This document shows, piece by piece, positions 53,867-62,294 of a stretch of 64,000 nt of DNA. The DNA lies in NCBI RefSeq assembly GCF_034541975.1, contig NZ_JAVYJM010000001.1; one strand, written 5' to 3'. The notes under the pieces were generated by a model, which saw only the letters and a program-made list of their open reading frames with translations, did not search any database and had not been told where the DNA came from. Origin of the DNA: Dermacoccus abyssi. Its GTDB lineage: Bacteria; Actinomycetota; Actinomycetes; Actinomycetales; Dermatophilaceae. Made by a program: the position numbers and the translations under genes. Numbering within the stretch: the first letter of the stretch is position 1; the number at the start of each line of letters is the position of its first letter.

Positions 53867-54790
53867 ATGACCAGGCAGCGCATCGCCATCACCGGTTCCT
53901 CCGGATTGATCGGCGGTGCGCTGTCTGCATTTCTGCGCGAACGCGGGGACACTGTCGTGCGACTCGTGCGCAGGCACCCCGTGCCGCCGTACGAGGTCGC
54001 GCTGCCCGCCCCCGGTGAATCGGTGGACGAGTTGGCCGCCGCCTTGAACGATGTCGATGTCGTCGTCAATCTCGCGGGTGCCGGCATCGGTGACCATCGG
54101 TGGACGGCTTCGTACAAGAAAGCCCTACGGGACTCTCGCATCGACACGACGACGACGCTCGTCGAGGCGCTGGCCCACTGCACGCCGAAGCGCCTCGTCT
54201 CCGGCTCGGCGATGGGCTTCTACGGCGACCGCGGCGAGGAGGTCCTCGACGAGACCTCGTCAGCCGGGTCGGACTTCCTGGCCGACCTCGTCGTCGACTG
54301 GGAAGGGTGTGCCGAGCGGGTTACGAGCGACGGTCACAGCGTCGCGTTCGCCCGCACGACGCTCGTTGTCTCCGCACAGGGCGGGGCCTTCGCCCAGATG
54401 GCGCTTCCGGCCAAGTTCGGCGTGCTCGGCCCGTTGGGCTCCGGTCGTCAGTGGTGGAGCTGGATCAGCCTGCGTGACGAAGTGCGCGCGCTGGCCCACC
54501 TCATCGACCACCCGGACATCACGGGACCGGTCAACCTCGCGGCGCCACTCGCGTGCCGCCAGGCCGGTGTCGCCAAGGCGCTGGGGCGCTCGATGCGCCG
54601 CCCAGCCGTGGCGCCGGCGCCGGAGTTCGCACTGCGCGCAGTTCTGGGCGAGATGTCGACCCAGCTCACCGCCTCGACGAGAGTGCGCCCGGCCGTCCTG
54701 CAGGCGTCCGGCTTCACATGGATGGATTCCAACCTCGATCAGGTCCTCGACCGCCTCGCGGCCGATCTCAGCGACCACTCCACTCACTGA
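53867..54790 (+). CDS. TIGR01777 family NAD(P)-binding oxidoreductase
   Basis: This is a 307-residue SDR-like epimerase-family protein. The Rossmann motif ITGSSGLIGGALSAFL is at the N-terminus, with VVNLAGAGIGDHRW, the family-typical SGSAMGFYGDRGEEVLDE, FARTTLVVSAQGGAF, WWSWISLRDEV and the C-terminal DUF1731 part with LGEMSTQLTASTRVRP. Its order after the E2 gene matches Rv2216. The substrate is unknown. ATG 53867 follows CATAAT (53853-53858) by eight bases. Its 3' end overlaps that of the convergent kinase gene by 23 bp. Confidence 0.9.
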   Translation: MTRQRIAITGSSGLIGGALSAFLRERGDTVVRLVRRHPVPPYEVALPAPGESVDELAAALNDVDVVVNLAGAGIGDHRWTASYKKALRDSRIDTTTTLVEALAHCTPKRLVSGSAMGFYGDRGEEVLDETSSAGSDFLADLVVDWEGCAERVTSDGHSVAFARTTLVVSAQGGAFAQMALPAKFGVLGPLGSGRQWWSWISLRDEVRALAHLIDHPDITGPVNLAAPLACRQAGVAKALGRSMRRPAVAPAPEFALRAVLGEMSTQLTASTRVRPAVLQASGFTWMDSNLDQVLDRLAADLSDHSTH

Positions 54791-56300
54791 TCCGCCACTG
54801 CCCGGCATCGCTCACGAGGCGCAGCTCCACCTGAGTGAATTGACTCGCCCTGCGCGACCGGTCGTTGCCATGGGTCACCGTGTAGCCCGAGCGCGTGACT
54901 GTTGCGGTGGCTCCGGCCGTACCGGCAGCGCCTGTCTTGGGGGTGTAGCTCGCGACGCGGTAGGAGACCCCCGAATAGACGATGCCGTCACGCTGCGCTT
55001 GGCGTAGGGCCGCGCTGTCGCTCGTCAGCGCCGGCGACTTCGGCGCCAGGCATCGCTCGAGCCGGCGCTGATCGACGGTGTTCCATGCCTCGGCGCGACA
55101 TGCGAGCAGTGCCTCCACCTCGCCGCGGGTCGGTGGGCGCGAGGTGGCACTCGACGAGTCCTTCGAGGCGGTGCTCGCCTTGCCGGAGGCCGAGGGGCGC
55201 GCCGTCGACGTCGTCGCTCTCGGCTCGGAGGTTGCGCCCCGCGCGGCGTACGGCGAGTGTTCCGCCGCGGCGCCTCGTGCCGGAGCCTCCACCGAATCGG
55301 GAGCATCATCCGTGGGCCACAGGGCGGCTCCGGCCACCAGCGTCACGCCCAACACCAGGGCGCCGACGAGCAGCGGTGTTCTGCCCTGCGCCCGCTCCCC
55401 GGAACGACGACTCCGTCTCACCTCGCGACGCGTTTCGGGACCTTCGGCGAGCTGTCGCTTCTGCGCTTCCTCCCGCAGACGACGTGTGATCGATTCGGCC
55501 GGCGCATCCGCCCCGGCCACTCGAGGCAGCGACCGATCGACGGGCACAGCCACCGGGTCGGCAGCCTCGAGTAGCTTGCGAGCCACGTCGTCGGAGTAAG
55601 GGCGAGCCGACGGGGTGAGCGCCAGACCGGCCGAGATAAGGCGCTCCAGAGGCTCCGGGACGTCGGGCACGAGTTCGCTCAGCGGCGGTCGAAGCGACGC
55701 GGGCGCGGGCGCCTCGCCGACGAGCGCGAACCACGCCACCGCAGCCAGGGAGAACACGTCGCTCGACGCCGCAGGAGCATGTCCTTCAAGAACCTCGGGG
55801 GCGACGAAACCTGCGCTGCCCCATTCGGCCTCGCCGGGCAGAGCCGCCACGCGTGACGCACCGAGATCGCTCAACAACGGTCGCCCGACATCGTCGAACA
55901 AGACGTTGCGCGGGGTGACGTCGCCATGGACGCACCCTCCGTCGTGAATGCGCGAGAGCGCTCCTGCAATGGGCGCGAGTGCCGTCACGCACTCCCCCGC
56001 CGTGAGTCCGCCGCGACCGATGACGACGTCGTGCAAGCTCCCGCCCGGCAGGTACGGCATGAGCAGAACGCTGCGCCCGTCGTCGTCGCGGAGGAAGTCG
56101 ACAACCGGCACGACGTGGTCCCCGGCATGACGACGCATGCTGCGCCACTCGGCGCGTCCGGAGGCCTCACCGGCCTCGCGGAACACCTTCGCCGCGAGGC
56201 TCGCACCACCTGGTGCGATGACGCGCCAGACATCTGCACTGCCGCCCGCACCGATGAACTCCTCCACCGTGTAACCCTCGAGCCGTGGCTCCTGTGTCAT
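54768..56300 (-). CDS. Divergent membrane serine/threonine protein kinase
   Basis: This is a 510-residue kinase-fold protein. The N-terminal domain has IGAGGSADVWRV, the ATP-site Lys in LAAKVF, HGDVTPRNVLFDD in place of the usual HRDIKPEN (catalytic Asp and Asn kept, Arg lost), and SDLGASR in place of DFG (Asp kept). A transmembrane helix near residues 318-337 (PLLVGALVLGVTLVAGAAL) separates it from an extracellular Ser/Ala/Thr-rich linker and a C-terminal domain (about 400-510) ending WRISEWSGR, which resembles small NTF2-like ligand domains. It may be weakly active. ATG 56300 has GGAGG upstream. Confidence 0.83.
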   Translation of the reverse strand: MTQEPRLEGYTVEEFIGAGGSADVWRVIAPGGASLAAKVFREAGEASGRAEWRSMRRHAGDHVVPVVDFLRDDDGRSVLLMPYLPGGSLHDVVIGRGGLTAGECVTALAPIAGALSRIHDGGCVHGDVTPRNVLFDDVGRPLLSDLGASRVAALPGEAEWGSAGFVAPEVLEGHAPAASSDVFSLAAVAWFALVGEAPAPASLRPPLSELVPDVPEPLERLISAGLALTPSARPYSDDVARKLLEAADPVAVPVDRSLPRVAGADAPAESITRRLREEAQKRQLAEGPETRREVRRSRRSGERAQGRTPLLVGALVLGVTLVAGAALWPTDDAPDSVEAPARGAAAEHSPYAARGATSEPRATTSTARPSASGKASTASKDSSSATSRPPTRGEVEALLACRAEAWNTVDQRRLERCLAPKSPALTSDSAALRQAQRDGIVYSGVSYRVASYTPKTGAAGTAGATATVTRSGYTVTHGNDRSRRASQFTQVELRLVSDAGQWRISEWSGR

Positions 56301-56440
56301 GACGGCCTCCCCGCTCCGCTGCGATCTGACGCCCGATCGGGTCGCCGTTTTCAGCCTGCCAAGATCGCGGCGAGCGGCGCAGAAGTTATCCACAGCCCCC
56401 TCCGAGCGCCCCGACATGAGCCCGGGCGTAGGCTCCCCTC

Positions 56441-57121
56441 ATGCGCGTCATCCACCTCGGCTTCGATCCCGATTTCGTCGATTACGAGGCCGGTTGGAGC
56501 AAACAACGGGAGATTCACGCCGAGGTCGTTGCGGGTGGCGAGGACACGGTCCTCCTGCTCGAACACACCCCCGTCTACACCGCCGGCAAGCGCACCGAGG
56601 CGCACGAGCGTCCCTTCGACGGCACGCCCGTCGTCGACGTCGACCGCGGCGGCAAGATCACGTGGCACGGCCCGGGTCAGCTCGTCGGGTACCCGATCTT
56701 CGCGCTGCCCATCCCCATTGACGTCGTGGCGCACGTGCGCCGCATCGAGCAGCTCATGATCGGTGTGTGCGCTGACCTCGGGGTCGAGGCCACCACCGTC
56801 GAGGGCCGCACAGGTACCTGGGTGCTCGCCGACGACAAGGGTCCCGACCGCAAGATCGGCGCCATCGGCGTGCGCGTCTCGAAGCGCGCCACGATGCACG
56901 GTTTCTCCCTCAATGCGAACTGCGATCTCGGCTGGACGCAGACCATCGTTCCGTGCGGCATTTCCGACGCCGGGGTGACCACCCTGAGCAAGGAGCTCGG
57001 CCGCGACGTACCCGTGCGTGAGCTGCTTCCCCTCGTCGAGGCGCGTCTGCCTGATCTTCTGTCGCCCCGGCGTCGTTCACGACGACTCTCGAAGTCGCTC
57101 GGGAAGTTCCGGCGGGCGTAG
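56441..57121 (+). CDS. lipB: Octanoyl transferase LipB
   Basis: This is a 226-residue lipoyl(octanoyl) transferase, moving octanoate from acyl carrier protein to lipoyl domains. Signature residues are in DRGGKITWHGPGQLVGYPIF, RKIGAIGVRVSKRATMHGFS with the catalytic Lys, and IVPCGISDAGVTTL with the catalytic Cys. ATG 56441 is six bases after TAGGCT (56429-56434), with no ribosome site (leaderless). lipA follows 49 bp downstream with its own ribosome site. The E2 component in the same region is a likely acceptor. Confidence 0.96.
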   Translation: MRVIHLGFDPDFVDYEAGWSKQREIHAEVVAGGEDTVLLLEHTPVYTAGKRTEAHERPFDGTPVVDVDRGGKITWHGPGQLVGYPIFALPIPIDVVAHVRRIEQLMIGVCADLGVEATTVEGRTGTWVLADDKGPDRKIGAIGVRVSKRATMHGFSLNANCDLGWTQTIVPCGISDAGVTTLSKELGRDVPVRELLPLVEARLPDLLSPRRRSRRLSKSLGKFRRA

Positions 57122-57170
57122 GCTGTTGTGCTGGAAAGGCCATGCCAAACCACCGCAAGGAGTCAGTGTC

Positions 57171-58196
57171 TTGACCGTCGCGCCCGAAGGCCGTCGTCTG
57201 TTGCGCGTCGAGGCGCGCAACGCCGAGACCCCCATCGAACGCAAGCCGAGTTGGATCCGTACCACCGCCAAGATGGGCCCGGAGTACAACTCGCTCCAGA
57301 AGCTCGTCAAGGGCGAGGGCCTGCACACCGTGTGCCAGGAAGCCGGCTGTCCGAACATCTTCGAGTGTTGGGAAGACCGCGAGGCCACGTTCCTCATCGG
57401 TGGTGACACCTGCACGCGTCGTTGCGACTTCTGCGACATCGCCACCGGCAAGCCCGGTCCCCTCGACCTCGACGAGCCGCGCCGTGTCGCGGAGTCGGTG
57501 CGCGAGATGGGCCTGCGCTACGCCACCGTCACCGGTGTGGCCCGCGACGACCTCAAGGACGGCGCTGCGCAGCTCTACGGCGACACCGTGCGTCTCATCC
57601 ACGAACTCAACCCCAACACGGGCGTCGAGATCCTCCCTCCCGACTTCGGCGCCGTGCCGGAGCTCGTCGGCAAGGTCTTCGATGCACGCCCCGAGGTGTT
57701 CGCACACAACCTCGAGACGGTGCCGCGCATCTTCCGCCGCATCCGCCCGGCTTTCACCTACGAGAAGTCGCTCAAGGTGCTGACGATGGCGCGCGAGCAG
57801 GAACTCGTGACGAAGTCGAACCTCATCCTCGGCATGGGTGAGGAGGAGCACGAGATCGACCAGGCCCTGCAGGATCTGCACGAGGCTGGCTGCGACATCA
57901 TCACGATCACGCAGTACCTGCGTCCTTCGAAGCTGCACCACCCGATCGACCGGTGGGTCAAGCCCGAGGAGTTCGTCCACTGGAGTGACCGCGCGGAGGA
58001 GATCGGTTTCTCCGGCGTCATGGCCGGCCCGCTCGTGCGTTCGTCGTACCGTGCCGGACGCCTCTACGCACAGGTCATGGCCAAGCGCGGCCAGGCCCTG
58101 CCGGAGAACCTCCAGCACCTCGCCGAAGCGGCATCGTCCCCGGCCCGCCAGGAGGCGGCGTCGTTGGTCGAGCGCACGCGCTCCGACGTATCCTGA
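57171..58196 (+). CDS. lipA: Lipoyl synthase LipA
   Basis: This is a 341-residue radical-SAM enzyme that inserts two sulfurs into octanoyl groups. The auxiliary cluster motif CQEAGCPNIFEC is near residue 56, the SAM-cluster motif CTRRCDFC near 80, and the C-terminal VRSSYRAG holds the conserved Ser ligand. I chose TTG 57171, which has AAGGAG about ten bases upstream; no ATG or GTG lies nearby in frame. It is co-transcribed with lipB, and DUF4191 begins 6 bp after its stop. Confidence 0.96.
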   Translation: MTVAPEGRRLLRVEARNAETPIERKPSWIRTTAKMGPEYNSLQKLVKGEGLHTVCQEAGCPNIFECWEDREATFLIGGDTCTRRCDFCDIATGKPGPLDLDEPRRVAESVREMGLRYATVTGVARDDLKDGAAQLYGDTVRLIHELNPNTGVEILPPDFGAVPELVGKVFDARPEVFAHNLETVPRIFRRIRPAFTYEKSLKVLTMAREQELVTKSNLILGMGEEEHEIDQALQDLHEAGCDIITITQYLRPSKLHHPIDRWVKPEEFVHWSDRAEEIGFSGVMAGPLVRSSYRAGRLYAQVMAKRGQALPENLQHLAEAASSPARQEAASLVERTRSDVS

Positions 58197-58201
58197 TCGG
58201 C

Positions 58202-58978
58202 ATGGCAACATCCTCCGGCTCGAACGAGCCCAAGAAGTCACGCTTCCGGCGCGGTCGCGGTGAGTCGGGAGCGAGCAAGGCTCCCGGTCGCTCGTCGCAG
58301 TTCAAGCAGGTCTTCGAGACGACGCGCGCGAACGACCCGGCGCTGGTCCCGTGGATGGTGGGGGCTTTCGCCCTCGTCTTCCTCGTGTTCCTCGCGATCG
58401 GTTTCGGTTTCGGCCACCCGATCTACTTCGGCATCCTCGGGCTGCTGTTCGGTCTGCTCGCAGCGATGGTGGTGCTGGCGCGCCGTGCGAACACCGCGAT
58501 CTACAAGTCGCTCTCGGGTCAGCCGGGTGCGAGCGCGGCGGCGATGTCGTCGCTTCGTCGCGGTTGGTTCGTCGAGCAGGAGCCGGTCGGCGCCGACATG
58601 GGTCGCAGCCGTCAGGTCAAGGATCTCTCGAGCGCCGCGATGGTGTACCGCGCCGTCGGCAAGCCGGGCGTCGTGCTCGTGGCCGAGGGCCCCAAGGGCG
58701 GCGCAACCCGCCTCCTCGCCCAGGAGAGCAAGCGCACGAGCCGCGTGCTCGGTCCCGAGGTTCCGGTGCACACGATCCGCGTCGGCACGGACGACGAGGC
58801 CGTCCCCGTCGAGCGTCTGACGAAGGACATGCAGAAGCTCCCCAAGGTGCTCACCGACGACGAGTCCGGCCAGGTGACGAAGCGTCTGCGTGCCCTCGGC
58901 GGACTCAAGCCGGGGGTGCCCGCCGGCGTCGACCCGAACAAGGCGCGCGTCAACCGTGCGGCCATGCGCGGACGCTGA
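58202..58978 (+). CDS. DUF4191 membrane protein
   Basis: This is a 258-residue protein of the DUF4191 family, conserved downstream of lipA in actinobacteria (Rv2219). A basic N-terminus (SRFRRGRGESG) precedes FKQVFETTRANDPALVPWMV, then two transmembrane helices (about residues 48-70 and 75-95). A soluble C-terminal part has SLRRGWFVEQEPV and PGVVLVAEGPKGGATRLLAQ. TATCCT (58189-58194) ends seven bases before the ATG, so besides readthrough from lipA it may have its own leaderless promoter. Function unknown. Confidence 0.9.
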   Translation: MATSSGSNEPKKSRFRRGRGESGASKAPGRSSQFKQVFETTRANDPALVPWMVGAFALVFLVFLAIGFGFGHPIYFGILGLLFGLLAAMVVLARRANTAIYKSLSGQPGASAAAMSSLRRGWFVEQEPVGADMGRSRQVKDLSSAAMVYRAVGKPGVVLVAEGPKGGATRLLAQESKRTSRVLGPEVPVHTIRVGTDDEAVPVERLTKDMQKLPKVLTDDESGQVTKRLRALGGLKPGVPAGVDPNKARVNRAAMRGR

Positions 58979-58994
58979 CCGCTCGATTCGAACG

Positions 58995-59037
58995 CGACGA
59001 AGGCTCCTTCCCCCGCTTGGGGAAGGAGCCTTCGTCG
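58995..59037. terminator. Bidirectional terminator between DUF4191 and RDD genes
   Basis: A perfect 19-bp stem (CGACGAAGGCTCCTTCCCC and its complement) closes a CGCTT loop between the convergent genes. Confidence 0.93.
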
Positions 59038-59056
59038 TTCAGCAGGCGGCGACGCG

Positions 59057-59473
59057 TCAGCGAGTGCGCAGGATGAGCGTTCCCGCGATCTTGTCGTGCA
59101 GTCCTCGTCCGTAGCCGTCGGTGACGACGGCGGGTACGACGAGGCACAGCAGGACGGTGCGCACGGCGCCGGAGACCAGACCGGGAGGCGTTGCATCCGG
59201 ACGCTGGACGACGAGCCCGAAGATGCGGTGACCGATCGTCATGCCGATGGTACTCACGAGCAGGAAGTTCTCGATCGCGAAGACGAGGAGCGGCTTGAAC
59301 CCCTCGGCGCCGGATCCGCCCCAGCGGTAGTCGAGGAATGCCGCCGCGATCAGGGAGCACAGGAACCAGTCGATGAGCAGTGCGCCGATACGGGGAAGGA
59401 AGCGTCCCAGTGAACCCGGCCCCTCGACGGGGCGCCCTGCGGCGGGGTCGGTGTGGGCCTCGGGGCTCGTCAT
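59057..59473 (-). CDS. RDD family membrane protein
   Basis: This is a 138-residue protein of the RDD family with three to four hydrophobic segments. The first helix has LPRIGALLIDWFLCSLIAAA, containing the family Arg and Asp. The second is STIGMTIGHRIFGLVV. The end has DGYGRGLHDKIAGTLILRTR, matching the conserved C-terminal Asp. Transport activity has been suggested for some RDD proteins but nothing here defines a substrate. ATG 59473 has AAAAGGAG upstream. The order lipA-DUF4191-RDD-glnA is that of Rv2218-Rv2220. Confidence 0.9.
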   Translation of the reverse strand: MTSPEAHTDPAAGRPVEGPGSLGRFLPRIGALLIDWFLCSLIAAAFLDYRWGGSGAEGFKPLLVFAIENFLLVSTIGMTIGHRIFGLVVQRPDATPPGLVSGAVRTVLLCLVVPAVVTDGYGRGLHDKIAGTLILRTR

Positions 59474-59571
59474 CGTCTCTCCTTTTCCGGACCTGATCGT
59501 CTCGCACTGTGAGGCACGATCTGTGTTGCTCCAACCCTAGGGCCGTGCCTACCGATAGATTTAATCCGTGC

Positions 59572-59591
59572 GTCCGGGACGCGTCCCGGAC
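59572..59591. promoter_or_regulatory. Perfect 20-bp palindrome upstream of glnA
   Basis: GTCCGGGACGCGTCCCGGAC is fully self-complementary with no spacer. It lies in the 251-bp divergent region between the RDD gene and glnA, 22 bp before the GlnR boxes. A loopless palindrome suits a dimeric DNA-binding protein better than an RNA hairpin. The regulator is unknown. Confidence 0.6.
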
Positions 59592-59613
59592 ACTTCGACA
59601 GATCGGCACGTGT

Positions 59614-59651
59614 GTAACACCGCTGAAACATTGAAGCCACGAGAGGGAAAC
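59614..59651 (+). promoter_or_regulatory. Double GlnR-binding site of glnA
   Basis: GTAAC-N6-GAAAC (59614-59629) is followed, after six bases, by GCCAC-N6-GAAAC (59636-59651). This matches the actinobacterial GlnR consensus (gTnAC-N6-GaAAC) as two tandem boxes in 22-bp register. TACTGT at 59662-59667 is a plausible -10, placing the second box over the -35 region, the usual position for activation. Nitrogen-responsive control of glnA is therefore likely. Confidence 0.85.
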
Positions 59652-59724
59652 TCCCCCCGACTACTGTCGTGGTGAACACGCGGTGCGACGCCGACCGGTC
59701 TCGCCCATCCGATCAGGAGGATCA

Positions 59725-61149
59725 ATGTTCCAGACCGCTGACGAGGCCTTGAAATTCATCAAGGATGAGGATGTCAAGTTCATCGACATCCGATTCTGCG
59801 ACCTCCCCGGGGTCATGCAGCACTTCAACATCCCGGCCGAGAGCTTCGACGCCGACGCGATCGAAGAGGGCCAGATGTTCGACGGCTCGTCCATCCGCGG
59901 TTTCCAGGCGATCCACGAGTCGGACATGAAGCTCGTGCCGGATCTCAAGACGGCGTTCGTCGACCCGTACCGCAAGGAAAAGACGCTCATCATCAACTTC
60001 TCGATCGTGGATCCGTTCACGGGCGAGCAGTACTCGCGCGACCCGCGCAACATCGCGGCCAAGGCCGAGGCCTACCTCAAGTCGACGGGCATCGCCGACA
60101 CGGCGTTCTTCGGCGCCGAGGCGGAGTTCTACGTCTTCGACGACATCCGTTTCGAGACGAAGCAGAACGCCAGCTACTACTACATCGACTCCATCGAGGC
60201 CGCCTGGAACACGGGCCGCGAGGAGGAGGGTGGCAACCTCGGGTACAAGACCCGTTACAAGGGTGGCTACTTCCCCGTTCCCCCGGTCGACCACTACGCC
60301 GACCTGCGTGACGAGATGTGCCTGCGTCTGGCCGAGGTGGGCCTCGAGGTCGAGCGCAGCCACCACGAAGTCGGCACCGCCGGCCAGATGGAGATCAACT
60401 ACAAGTTCAACGAGCTTCTGCAGTCGGGCGACGACGTCATGAAGTTCAAGTACGTCATCAAGAACACGGCGTTCGCGAACGGCAAGTCGGCGACGTTCAT
60501 GCCGAAGCCGCTGTTCGGTGACAACGGTTCGGGTATGCACACGCACCAGTCGCTGTGGAAGGACGGCGAGCCGCTGTTCTACGACGAGCGCGGCTACGGC
60601 GGCCTGTCGGACATCGCCCGCTGGTACATCGGTGGTCTGCTCAAGCACGCTCCGTCGCTGCTGGCGTTCACGAACCCGTCGATGAACTCCTACCACCGCC
60701 TCGTGCCGGGTTACGAGGCTCCCGTGAACCTCGTGTACTCCGCGCGTAACCGTTCGGCGTGTGTGCGCATCCCGATCACGGGTACGTCGCCGAAGGCGAA
60801 GCGTGTCGAGTTCCGCGTGCCGGACCCTTCGGCGAACCCGTACCTGTGCTTCGCGGCGCAGCTCATGGCGGGCCTGGACGGCATCAAAAACCGCATCGAG
60901 CCGCCGGAGCCGGTGGACAAGGACCTCTACGAGCTTCCGCCCGAGGAGCACGACGCCATCGAGCAGGTTCCGGCGTCGCTGCCGGCCGTTCTCGACGCGC
61001 TCGAGGCCGACCACGAGTACCTGCTCGAGGGCGACGTGTTCACGGAGGACCTCATCCAGACGTGGATCGAGTACAAGCGCCTCAACGAGGTCGACCCGAT
61101 CCGGTTCCGTCCGCACCCGCACGAGTTCGAGATGTACTACGACATCTGA
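59725..61149 (+). CDS. glnA: Glutamine synthetase type I (GSI-beta)
   Basis: This is the 474-residue ATP-dependent glutamine synthetase, assimilating ammonia into glutamate; a dodecamer in the cytoplasm. Signatures are FDGSSIRGF, EAEFYVFDD, the metal/ATP region FMPKPLFGDNGSGMHTHQSL, and NRSACVRIP. The adenylylation-site Tyr is present in KDLYELPPEE, so GlnE control is expected. ATG 59725 has AGGAGG five bases upstream. The promoter region carries two GlnR boxes and a palindrome. A hairpin follows the stop. It is the equivalent of Rv2220 (glnA1). Confidence 0.97.
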   Translation: MFQTADEALKFIKDEDVKFIDIRFCDLPGVMQHFNIPAESFDADAIEEGQMFDGSSIRGFQAIHESDMKLVPDLKTAFVDPYRKEKTLIINFSIVDPFTGEQYSRDPRNIAAKAEAYLKSTGIADTAFFGAEAEFYVFDDIRFETKQNASYYYIDSIEAAWNTGREEEGGNLGYKTRYKGGYFPVPPVDHYADLRDEMCLRLAEVGLEVERSHHEVGTAGQMEINYKFNELLQSGDDVMKFKYVIKNTAFANGKSATFMPKPLFGDNGSGMHTHQSLWKDGEPLFYDERGYGGLSDIARWYIGGLLKHAPSLLAFTNPSMNSYHRLVPGYEAPVNLVYSARNRSACVRIPITGTSPKAKRVEFRVPDPSANPYLCFAAQLMAGLDGIKNRIEPPEPVDKDLYELPPEEHDAIEQVPASLPAVLDALEADHEYLLEGDVFTEDLIQTWIEYKRLNEVDPIRFRPHPHEFEMYYDI

Positions 61150-61167
61150 TCCTGGGAGACGAAGGTT

Positions 61168-61217
61168 GGAGGCCCCGATGCGGTGCGAGCGAATGCGAGC
61201 ACCGCGCCGGGGCCTCC
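61168..61217 (+). terminator. Terminator after glnA
   Basis: GGAGGCCCCG-AT-GCGGTGC pairs with GCACCGC-GC-CGGGGCCTCC (two central mismatches) around a 12-base loop, 19 bp after the glnA stop. The rest of 61150-61401 has nothing else recognisable apart from the next gene's promoter. Confidence 0.82.
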
Positions 61218-61401
61218 GGCCGTAGTCGAGCGGGGTCAGATGTCGTAAAAAACATCGTCATCTGTGTCGACCTTTCCACAGCAAGCAAACCCACCTATGC
61301 CCCGCAGCCGCCCCCCATTCTGTAGACGTTCGGCGTCACATACGCCGCGCAACGTCTACAGAACCGCCCCGACCGCTCCGAGCCGTGCCACTCTGGGCTC
61401 C

Positions 61402-62250
61402 ATGTCTTCTTCTCGGGTGACGAGTTTCCGTAACCACGCTCTGACGTTCGACGTCGTCGACGAGGGGCCGCTGGACGGCGAGATCGTCGTGCTGCTTCAC
61501 GGATTTCCCGAGCGGGCGTCGTCGTGGCGAGGAGTGACGGCGCGCCTCAACGAGGCCGGCTATCGGACGATTGCTCCGGATCAGCGTGGCTACTCCCCCG
61601 GCGCTCGCCCGCGGCGGCGTCGTGACTACGCGATGCCGCGGCTCGCCCAGGATGTCGTGGCGCTCATCGACACGCTCGACGCACCCGTCCACCTCGTCGG
61701 TCACGACTGGGGCTCCGCGGTGGCCTGGACGGTGACCGCGCACCATCCCGACAGGATCCGCACCCTCACGGCGATCTCCGTCCCCCACCCCGAAGCGTTC
61801 CTGCGCGCCATGCGCGGGCGTCAGCTCGCGCGCTCCTGGTACATGGGAGCCTTCCAGCTCCCGAAGGTCCCCGAGCTCCTCGCACGTCGGGCGGGAGGCG
61901 TCATGGACCGGGCGATGCGCGCGGGTGGCATGACGCCCGACGAGGTTGCCCGCTTCCGCACCGAGATCGTCGATGACGGCGCGTTGCCCGGCGGTCTCGG
62001 GTGGTACCGCGGATTGCCTTTCTCCAGTCAGAGCTGCCCAGCGGTCCGGGTTCCCACGACGATGGTGTGGAGCACCGGCGACGATTTCATCGACGAGGCG
62101 GGCGTTCGAGCCTGCGGCAACCACGTCGAGGCACCGTACGAGCTCGTCGTCCTCGAAGGGGCGAATCACTGGCTCCCGAGCCAGTGCCCGGCAGCGGTTG
62201 CCGACGTCATCTTGCGCCGAGCCGAAGGAACTCCTACTAGCCCGCGGTAA
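61402..62250 (+). CDS. Alpha/beta hydrolase, epoxide-hydrolase-like
   Basis: This is a 282-residue alpha/beta hydrolase. The oxyanion motif is LLHGFPERASSW, the nucleophile elbow VGHDWGSAVAW has Asp (as in epoxide hydrolases and dehalogenases), and the final His is in EGANHWLPSQ. The acid is probably in STGDDFIDE. The first Trp after Asp (DWGS) supports the epoxide-hydrolase branch. An ephD-type hydrolase also lies in the mycobacterial version of this neighbourhood. ATG 61402 has no clear ribosome site; the frame is open upstream but unsupported. Confidence 0.87.
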   Translation: MSSSRVTSFRNHALTFDVVDEGPLDGEIVVLLHGFPERASSWRGVTARLNEAGYRTIAPDQRGYSPGARPRRRRDYAMPRLAQDVVALIDTLDAPVHLVGHDWGSAVAWTVTAHHPDRIRTLTAISVPHPEAFLRAMRGRQLARSWYMGAFQLPKVPELLARRAGGVMDRAMRAGGMTPDEVARFRTEIVDDGALPGGLGWYRGLPFSSQSCPAVRVPTTMVWSTGDDFIDEAGVRACGNHVEAPYELVVLEGANHWLPSQCPAAVADVILRRAEGTPTSPR

Positions 62251-62294
62251 CCGATCCGAGGCGAGCGTTCTTGGCGTCGCGCTACGGTGGCCTC

